A stretch of DNA of 64,000 nucleotides from Agrobacterium sp. RAC06. GTDB taxonomy: Bacteria > Pseudomonadota > Alphaproteobacteria > Rhizobiales > Rhizobiaceae. The position numbers were made by a program, and so were the translations under genes. This document shows positions 58,416 to 64,000 of this stretch, one piece after another (positions within the stretch are counted from its first letter, which is position 1; every line of letters begins with the position of its first letter). The stretch spans positions 2,046,001-2,110,000 of the forward strand of contig NZ_CP016499.1 in assembly GCF_001713475.1 (NCBI RefSeq), given 5' to 3'. Under the pieces are notes generated by a model. The model did not search any database, had not been told where the DNA came from, and worked only from the letters and a program-made list of their open reading frames with translations.

Positions 58416-59237
58416 TCAGGCCAGTGTGCCTCGCGCGGCGACATGTTCGTCTCGCTGCCGCTGAAGTTCCCGCTGCTTGGTACCGATCGAGGCGATGATG
58501 ACGCCGAGGGTCACGATCCCGATGAGGATGGTGCAGATGGCGTTGATCTCGGGCGTAACCCCTAAGCGCACCTGCGAGTAGATCTTGATCGGCAGCGTCG
58601 TGGCACCTGGACCGGTGGTGAAGCTTGCGATGACGAGATCGTCCAGCGAGAGCGTGAAGGCGAGCATCCAGCCGGAGATGACGGCGGGCAGGATCAGCGG
58701 CAGGGTCACCTTGAAGAAGGTCTTGACCGGCGGGCACCCCAGGTCCTGCGCTGCCTCTTCCAGGCTCGTATCGAAGGTGAGGAGACGCGACTGCACGACG
58801 ATCGCCACGTAACACATGGTGAAGGTCGTGTGGGCGATGACGACGGTCATCAGGCCGCGATCGACGCCGATGGCGACGAAGAGCAAGAGCAGCGACAGGC
58901 CGGTGATGACTTCAGGCATGACCAGTGGGGCATAGACCATGCCGGAAAACAGCAGGCGTCCCTTGAAGCGTGTGTAGCGAACGAGTGTGAGAGCGGCGAG
59001 CGTGCCGAGCACCGTACCGAGCGTGGCGCTCAAAAGACCGACCTGGAGCGTGACCCAGGCCGCGCTCATCAGGCCGGCATTTCGCCACATCTCGCCGTAC
59101 CACTTGAGCGAAAAGCCACCCCAGACCGTCACCAGCTTCGACTCGTTGAAGGAATAGATCACCAGGATCAGGATCGGGATGTAGAGAAAGGCGAAGCTGA
59201 GCGTCAGGATAGTGGCGTCGAATTTTCCGGGTTTCAT
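58416..59237 (-). CDS. potI: Polyamine ABC permease PotI/PotC type
   Basis: A 273-residue permease with about six membrane helices. It has the docking loop EEAAQDLGCPPVKTFFKVTLPLILPA and FTLSLDDLVIASFTTGPGATTLPIKIYS, which are close to PotI/PotC, quoted in part. It is the last gene of a four-gene operon (binding protein, ATPase, two permeases). It follows the PotH gene after 10 nt. Confidence 0.9.
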   Translation of the reverse strand: MKPGKFDATILTLSFAFLYIPILILVIYSFNESKLVTVWGGFSLKWYGEMWRNAGLMSAAWVTLQVGLLSATLGTVLGTLAALTLVRYTRFKGRLLFSGMVYAPLVMPEVITGLSLLLLFVAIGVDRGLMTVVIAHTTFTMCYVAIVVQSRLLTFDTSLEEAAQDLGCPPVKTFFKVTLPLILPAVISGWMLAFTLSLDDLVIASFTTGPGATTLPIKIYSQVRLGVTPEINAICTILIGIVTLGVIIASIGTKQRELQRQRDEHVAARGTLA

Positions 59238-59247
59238 CGTCGCGCCC

Positions 59248-60153
59248 TCACACTTTCTGCTGCTGGTTCTGGAAGATCGCGATGGGCACGACCAGAATGA
59301 GCAGGAGCAGGACGGCGACGGCGGAAGCCAGCGGCCAGTCGCGGTTGCCGAAGAATTCGGTCCAGAGTGTCTTGCCGATCATCAGCGTATCAGCACCGCC
59401 AAGCAGATCGGGGATGACAAATTCGCCGGTGATCGGGATGAAGCAGATCATCGAGCCGGCGATCACGCCCGGGATCGACAGCGGGAAGGTGATCTTCCAG
59501 AAGGCCTTCCACGGCGGGCAGCCGAGGTCGCTCGCGGCTTCCAGCAGGGTGCCGTCCATCTTCTCCAGAGCCGAATAGAGCGGCAGCACCATGAAGGGCA
59601 GATAGGAATAGACGATGCCGATGAAGACGGCGATCTCAGTGCGGAAGATCTGGACCTGGCTGCCTTCGTCCATCAGGCCGAGCGATTGCAGAAGTACGGT
59701 CAGCAGCCCCTCCGGCTTCAGGATGCCGATCCAGGCATAGACGCGGATCAGGAACGAGGTCCAGAAGGGCAGGATGACCAGCATAACAAGCGTCGGGCGA
59801 ATGCTGACGGAAGCACGCGCCATGGCAAGCGCCATGGGATAACCGATCAGAAGCAGCAGAAAGGTCGAGATTAGCGCGATGCGGAGCGACGAAACATAGG
59901 CGTTGAAATAGAGAGAGTCTTCCGTAAGGAAGACGTAGTTCTCGAAATCCAGCTGGCTGATGAAATCCCCGATCGCTGCGAAACCTTCCAACACCGGCGT
60001 GTAGGGCGGCATGGCGATCGCCGTGTCGGACAGCGAAATCTTCACGATGATCAGGAAGGGCGTCAGGAAGAAGAGCACCATCCACAGATAGGGAATGATG
60101 ACGACCAGCCATTTGGCCAATCCTGGCTTCGAGGGAGCGACGGTTTCGGCCAT
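59248..60153 (-). CDS. potH: Polyamine ABC permease PotH/PotB type
   Basis: A 301-residue permease with six hydrophobic segments. WLVVIIPYLWMVLFFLTPFLIIVKISLSD at the start and the loop EAASDLGCPPWKAFWKITFPLSIPG fit PotH/PotB, quoted in part. It forms the pore with the permease at 58416 for putrescine or spermidine uptake. It starts 10 nt after the ATPase gene. Confidence 0.9.
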   Translation of the reverse strand: MAETVAPSKPGLAKWLVVIIPYLWMVLFFLTPFLIIVKISLSDTAIAMPPYTPVLEGFAAIGDFISQLDFENYVFLTEDSLYFNAYVSSLRIALISTFLLLLIGYPMALAMARASVSIRPTLVMLVILPFWTSFLIRVYAWIGILKPEGLLTVLLQSLGLMDEGSQVQIFRTEIAVFIGIVYSYLPFMVLPLYSALEKMDGTLLEAASDLGCPPWKAFWKITFPLSIPGVIAGSMICFIPITGEFVIPDLLGGADTLMIGKTLWTEFFGNRDWPLASAVAVLLLLILVVPIAIFQNQQQKV

Positions 60154-60163
60154 TCTTGCCCCC

Positions 60164-61318
60164 TCAGCGTGTCAAAACAAGGCCGGCATCGGCCGACCAG
60201 GACAGCCAGACCATGTCGCCGAAGGTTATCGGGCGATCGACGAGACGCGAGACATTGGCCTGGGCGGCGCGGAACATGCGGCCATCGTCAAGGCGGACGA
60301 TGAAGACCGAGAAGTCGCCGAGATAGCCGATGTCCCAGACCTCGCCATGCAGAGCGTTTGCAGTCTCGCCTTCCGGCTGGGTGGTGGAGATGCGCACCTT
60401 TTCGGGTCGGATTGCAAATGCGACTGTGTCACCGCTGTGGGCCTCGCAGGCCTGTTCGACCACGATCTTCACACCATCGCTGTCGATGCGAACAAGGTCG
60501 TCGGCCCCGTGGCTTTCCTTGGATTCGAGCTTGGCTTCGAGAATGTTGATGTCACCGATAAAGTCTGCGACGTAACGCGAGTTGGGCGCCTCGTAGATTT
60601 CCGCCGGCGTCGCCACCTGGACGAGGATGCCCTTGTCCATGACCGCGATGCGATCCGAGACGGTCATCGCCTCTTCCTGGTCATGGGTGACGATCAGAAA
60701 GGTCAGACCGAGCTTGGTCTGAATGTCCATCAACTCGAACTGTGTTTCTTCGCGCAGCTTGCGATCCAGAGCGCCGAGCGGCTCGTCGAGCAGCAGCACC
60801 TTGGGGCGCTTGGCCAGCGAGCGAGCGAGTGCCACGCGCTGGCGCTGACCACCGGAGAGCTGGTTGGGCTTGCGCTTGGCGAACTGATCGAGCTTGACCA
60901 GCTTCAGCATTTCCTGGACGCGCGCGTCGATCTCGGCCCTCGGCAGATTGTCCTGCTCCAGACCAAAGGCGATATTCTTCTCGACCGTCATATGCGGGAA
61001 GAGCGCGTAGGACTGGAACATCATGTTGGTCGGGCGCTTGTAGGGCGGCACGCCGGAGAGATCCTGGCCCTGCAGCAGAATTCGACCGGATGTCGGCTGC
61101 TCGAAGCCGGCCAGCATGCGCATCAGCGTGGTCTTGCCACAGCCCGAGGGGCCAAGCAGCGAGAAGAATTCCCGCTCGTAGATATCGAGGCTCAGATTGT
61201 CGACAGCGACGAAATCGCCGAAGCGCTTCGTGACTTTTTCGAAGCGGATGAATGGAACGGCATCCGGATCGGTCCAAGGAGAAAATTTACGCTTAACAGG
61301 CCCCAGTGTCTTCGCCAT
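60164..61318 (-). CDS. potG: Polyamine ABC ATPase PotG/PotA type
   Basis: A 384-residue ATPase. Walker A GPSGCGKTT, MMFQSYALFPHM (Q-loop), [27 protein letters not shown] and VTHDQEEAM are all intact, followed by a TOBE-type C-terminal domain. The N-terminal 20 residues (MAKTLGPVKRKFSPWTDP) extend past the ABC core, as in PotG. A hairpin separates it from the binding protein gene upstream, which would reduce its level relative to that gene. Confidence 0.92.
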   Translation of the reverse strand: MAKTLGPVKRKFSPWTDPDAVPFIRFEKVTKRFGDFVAVDNLSLDIYEREFFSLLGPSGCGKTTLMRMLAGFEQPTSGRILLQGQDLSGVPPYKRPTNMMFQSYALFPHMTVEKNIAFGLEQDNLPRAEIDARVQEMLKLVKLDQFAKRKPNQLSGGQRQRVALARSLAKRPKVLLLDEPLGALDRKLREETQFELMDIQTKLGLTFLIVTHDQEEAMTVSDRIAVMDKGILVQVATPAEIYEAPNSRYVADFIGDINILEAKLESKESHGADDLVRIDSDGVKIVVEQACEAHSGDTVAFAIRPEKVRISTTQPEGETANALHGEVWDIGYLGDFSVFIVRLDDGRMFRAAQANVSRLVDRPITFGDMVWLSWSADAGLVLTR

Positions 61319-61366
61319 TACCCGATCCCAGCCGTTCTTCTTGTTGCCCCTACACCTAAAGCAATT

Positions 61367-61391
61367 CGCCGGGCGTTTGCGGCGCCCGGCG
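61367..61391 (-). terminator. Hairpin between potF and potG
   Basis: A 9-bp perfect stem (CGCCGGGCG and CGCCCGGCG) lies 14 nt after the potF stop. It has no T-run, so it more likely stabilises the potF message or lowers read-through than ends transcription fully. It parallels the hairpin between ugpB and ugpA. Confidence 0.6.
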
Positions 61392-61405
61392 ATTTCAGTG
61401 TTTGA

Positions 61406-62506
61406 TCAGTTGCCGGTCTTGATCGTTGTCCAGACCCGGTTCAACACGCGTTGTTCACGCGGGCCATAAGGGGAAATGGTGAAGAGCTTGGCCATGACAT
61501 CTTCCGGCGGATAAACGGCCGGATTGTCCTTAACCTCGGGGGCGAGCATCTCCTTCGAGGCCAGGTTGCCGTTGGCATACTGGACATAGTTGGAGGCCTT
61601 GGCGATCACATCAGGGCGCATCAGGAAGTTGATGAACTCATGCGCTTCGGCAACGTTTTTGGCATCCGCGGGGATCGCCATGTTGTCAAACCACATGTAG
61701 GTCCCTTCTTTCGGGATCACGTAGTTGATCTCGACGCCGTTATTGGCCTCCTCGGCTCGTGCCTTCGCCTGGAGGATATCGCCCGACCAACCGATCGTCA
61801 TGCAGACGTCACCGTTCGCGAGATCGTCGATATAGGCGGAGGAATTGAAGGTGCGCACCGAGGGGCGGATCTTCATATAGACTTCGCCACCGGCTTCCAG
61901 ATCAGCCGATTCCTTGCTGTCCGGGTCTTTGCCGATATAGTTCATCGCGATCGCGAAGGTCTCGTCCGAAGCGTCGAGGATGTTGATGCCACAGGACTTC
62001 AGCTTCTCGGCATTTTCAGGCTTGAAGATCGCATCCCAGCTGTCGACAGTGAAATCGGCACCCAGTGCTTCCTTGACCTTGGCAACGTTGTAACCGATGC
62101 CGGTCGTGCCCCACATGTAATTGACGGCGTATTCGTTGCCGGGGTCATATTTCGCGAGGCGCTCTGACACCATCGGCCAGAGGTTCGGCAGGTTGGTGAG
62201 CTTGGATTTGTCGAGTTTCTGGAAGACGCCTGCCTGGATCTGGCGCGCCAGGAAGGGTGCCGTCGGCACGACAACATCGTAGCCCGAGCCGCCAGCCAGC
62301 AGCTTGGTTTCGAGCAGTTCGTTGGAATCAAAGACGTCGTAGACGACCTTGATGCCGGTTTCCTTGGTGAAATCCTCAAGGACGGATTCGTCGATATAGT
62401 CCGACCAGTTGTAGACGTTGACGACGCGTTCCTGCGCCTGGACAGCCGATGCGATGAAGATCGTCGCCAGGGCTACCGACGCCGTACGAATGAAATGAGC
62501 CTTCAT
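61406..62506 (-). CDS. potF: Polyamine (putrescine) periplasmic binding protein PotF type
   Basis: A 366-residue binding protein with a Sec signal (about 1-23, ending SAVQAQ). The mature NVYNWSDYIDESVLEDFTKETGIKVVYDVFDSNE and KLLAGGSGYDVVVPTAPFLARQIQAG are near-identical in style to PotF, quoted in part. WSDYID and the later WSGDI and FDNM contain expected ligand aromatic and acidic residues. The ATG at 62506 has AGGAG upstream. It is the first gene of the operon. The uptake system matches the putrescine pathway at 29947-33494. Confidence 0.92.
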   Translation of the reverse strand: MKAHFIRTASVALATIFIASAVQAQERVVNVYNWSDYIDESVLEDFTKETGIKVVYDVFDSNELLETKLLAGGSGYDVVVPTAPFLARQIQAGVFQKLDKSKLTNLPNLWPMVSERLAKYDPGNEYAVNYMWGTTGIGYNVAKVKEALGADFTVDSWDAIFKPENAEKLKSCGINILDASDETFAIAMNYIGKDPDSKESADLEAGGEVYMKIRPSVRTFNSSAYIDDLANGDVCMTIGWSGDILQAKARAEEANNGVEINYVIPKEGTYMWFDNMAIPADAKNVAEAHEFINFLMRPDVIAKASNYVQYANGNLASKEMLAPEVKDNPAVYPPEDVMAKLFTISPYGPREQRVLNRVWTTIKTGN

Positions 62507-62645
62507 TTTTTTCTCCTGTTCCAGCCTTGGGGAGCGGAGAGCCCCCGATGCCATTCCCGTTATTTTTTAAGAGACTAGAAAGGAATTGGACGGGCGACAA
62601 GCGAAATTCTTCGCAGTCGCGAATGCTTTATCGGGTGTATCTGCT

Positions 62646-64000
62646 TCATTGGAAATCGAACGCCGAAAGGCCCGTGACCATCTCGTCGAGGCCGAGCGGG
62701 CGGGTGAGCGGCGGCTCGGCGCGCGCCAGACAGCCAGATCTTTCGCACAGCCGGCAGGCGGGGCCGATGGCGATTGCCGGCTGCGATCGATCGGGCAAAG
62801 CGGCGGCATAGGCCACCTCTTCGCGGCTCACGGCGTCGCAGCCGACCAGAAGGGCCGTGCGCCTGATACGCTCGCCGAAACCGGCCTGCGGACCTTCGAG
62901 GGTCCGCGAGATCGTCACGAAGCCGCTGCCATCCGGCATCTCAACCTGCTCGACCAACACCTGACCCGGCTGGGCAAACGCTGCATGGACATTGAGCTTG
63001 GGACAGCCGCCACCGAACTTCGAATGTGGGAAACCGGTGGCGCCCGCCCGGCGGAAGCGGTTTCCGGCATTGTCGATCTCCATCATGAAGAAGGGCACGC
63101 CCGTAGCACCCGGGCGCTGCATCATGGTCAGACGGTTGGCGGCCTGTTCGAAGGAAACATTGAAACGGGCACGCAACACGTCGATGTCGTAGCGGGCGCG
63201 GATCGCAGCCGAGAGAAAGGCGCCGTAGGGCATCATCAGGGCATGGGCTGTGTAACGGGCGAGCTCGAAGCGGGCGATGCGGCGCGCCTCGCCGGACGAC
63301 AGCCCCAACGCATCCAGTTCGGCCTGGACATGTTCGCCGAGCGCCAGAAGCACCACCTCCATGGCCACCTCGCGCAACTGATCGAAGGGCGACAAGCGCT
63401 CGGAAAGGAACAGGCGCATGGAATGGCGGTCGTATCGGCGGCGCAGCGACGGCATGGTCTGCACCGGCAAGGCGCGAACAACAATGCCATGGGTGGAGCG
63501 CAGCCATGCCTTGAGCGCGACGGCGAGATCATCACCGGGCGCGAGGCTCAAGCCCGCATGAAATGTCTCGGCTGCCTCGTCGAGCCGGGCGAAATAATTC
63601 GGTCGACGCTCGAAGACTTCGCGGACCTCATCGATCGGCAGACGCGCGCCTGACAGAGAGGTTTCGTGCCCCTCGCGGGCCAGGAGATCGGCGAGATCGG
63701 AGAGCCGGGCCGCCTGCTCGCGGTAAGCCCTGTAGAGCTTGACGATGCCACTCGCGGCATTGGGGGCGGCTTCCGCCACCTCGATCAGCTCCTGATCGCC
63801 TGGCAGTTCGCCTAAAAGCAGGGGATCTGCGAAGACCTCACGCAGCTGGCTCGTCGATCCACCGGCCTCCCCCTGCAGCTCATCGAGATCGACCTTGTAA
63901 ACGGAGGCAAGCTTCAAGAGCAGCTGGACCGTGAGCGGCCGCTGATTGCGCTCAATGAGATTAAGATAGGACGGCGAGATTTCGAGCGCCTCGGCCATGG
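62646..64000 (-). CDS. ScfR/RamB-type Xre regulator with IrrE-like domain, 5' end cut
   Basis: At least 451 residues, with the true start beyond the window end. The visible N-terminus (EISPSYLNLIERNQRPLTVQLLLKLA) is the recognition part of an Xre helix-turn-helix. A central IrrE N-terminal-like domain (about 150-290) is followed by a short-chain-fatty-acyl-regulator domain with CRLCERSGCLAR. Such proteins (ScfR, RamB, PrpC-type) control acetate or propionate use in response to acyl-CoA. Targets cannot be told here, but propionyl-CoA comes from MmsA (40465). Confidence 0.88.
   Translation of the reverse strand, partial: MAEALEISPSYLNLIERNQRPLTVQLLLKLASVYKVDLDELQGEAGGSTSQLREVFADPLLLGELPGDQELIEVAEAAPNAASGIVKLYRAYREQAARLSDLADLLAREGHETSLSGARLPIDEVREVFERRPNYFARLDEAAETFHAGLSLAPGDDLAVALKAWLRSTHGIVVRALPVQTMPSLRRRYDRHSMRLFLSERLSPFDQLREVAMEVVLLALGEHVQAELDALGLSSGEARRIARFELARYTAHALMMPYGAFLSAAIRARYDIDVLRARFNVSFEQAANRLTMMQRPGATGVPFFMMEIDNAGNRFRRAGATGFPHSKFGGGCPKLNVHAAFAQPGQVLVEQVEMPDGSGFVTISRTLEGPQAGFGERIRRTALLVGCDAVSREEVAYAAALPDRSQPAIAIGPACRLCERSGCLARAEPPLTRPLGLDEMVTGLSAFDFQ

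Noticed and set aside
60095-61405. 436-codon plus-strand frame opposite the polyamine ATPase
   Set aside because: The opposite strand carries complete Walker and signature motifs, and this frame has none.

Overview
The window reads as chromosomal DNA of a Rhizobiales alphaproteobacterium close to Rhizobium, Agrobacterium or Sinorhizobium. The evidence is a near-canonical RirA iron regulator, a CbrA/PdhS-type cell-cycle kinase, a phasin, a tRNA-His with no encoded G at -1 and with A73 (an alphaproteobacterial peculiarity), and dense, GC-rich, tightly coupled operons. The order rirA, iron-binding protein, mmsA, phasin, cbrA, acetoacetyl-CoA synthetase, polyamine ABC genes matches, from memory, the S. 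meliloti SMc00785 to SMc00770 region.

Layout. 1-3000: the end of ugpB, a terminator-like hairpin, then ugpA, ugpE and ugpC (glycerol-3-phosphate import). 3000-9900, minus strand: a LacI regulator, an AfuABC/FbpABC-type importer, a glycerophosphodiester phosphodiesterase and an inositol-monophosphatase-family enzyme, with two matching operator palindromes upstream. This looks like a glycerophosphodiester (perhaps glycerophosphoinositol) uptake and breakdown operon. 10-15 kb: a two-gene envelope operon of unknown role, a UbiB-family kinase and an unusual photolyase-like protein with its FAD domain at the N-terminus. 15-23.5 kb: a siderophore island with an AraC regulator, a TonB receptor and five genes in ATGA/GTGA overlap (binding protein, two permeases, ATPase, siderophore-interacting reductase). 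24-28 kb: a FecR-domain protein with GGNGN repeats and a CHASE2-PAS-GGDEF-EAL protein. 28-34 kb: an amino-acid oxidase, then a putrescine cluster (glutamine-synthetase-like ligase, FAD oxidase, carbamoylputrescine amidase).

34-46 kb: gluconokinase, GMC oxidoreductase, rirA divergent from an iron-binding protein, an M48 protease, a YjgN family protein, mmsA, a repeat element with G13 and G28 tracts, a LysR regulator, a HupE/UreJ protein, ilvE and smaller genes. 46-54 kb: tRNA-His, a phasin with likely PhaR sites, cbrA, a LysE exporter and a fused iron permease. 54-64 kb: acetoacetyl-CoA synthetase, an AsmA-like protein, a potFGHI-like polyamine importer and the start-truncated gene of a ScfR-type regulator.

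Three themes link the genes: iron (RirA, siderophore island, ferric-ion transporter parts), phosphodiester/phosphate-ester scavenging (the two systems in the first 10 kb), and polyamine use (uptake at 58-62 kb, breakdown at 30-33 kb). Functions come from motif reading and family knowledge; no database search was run.
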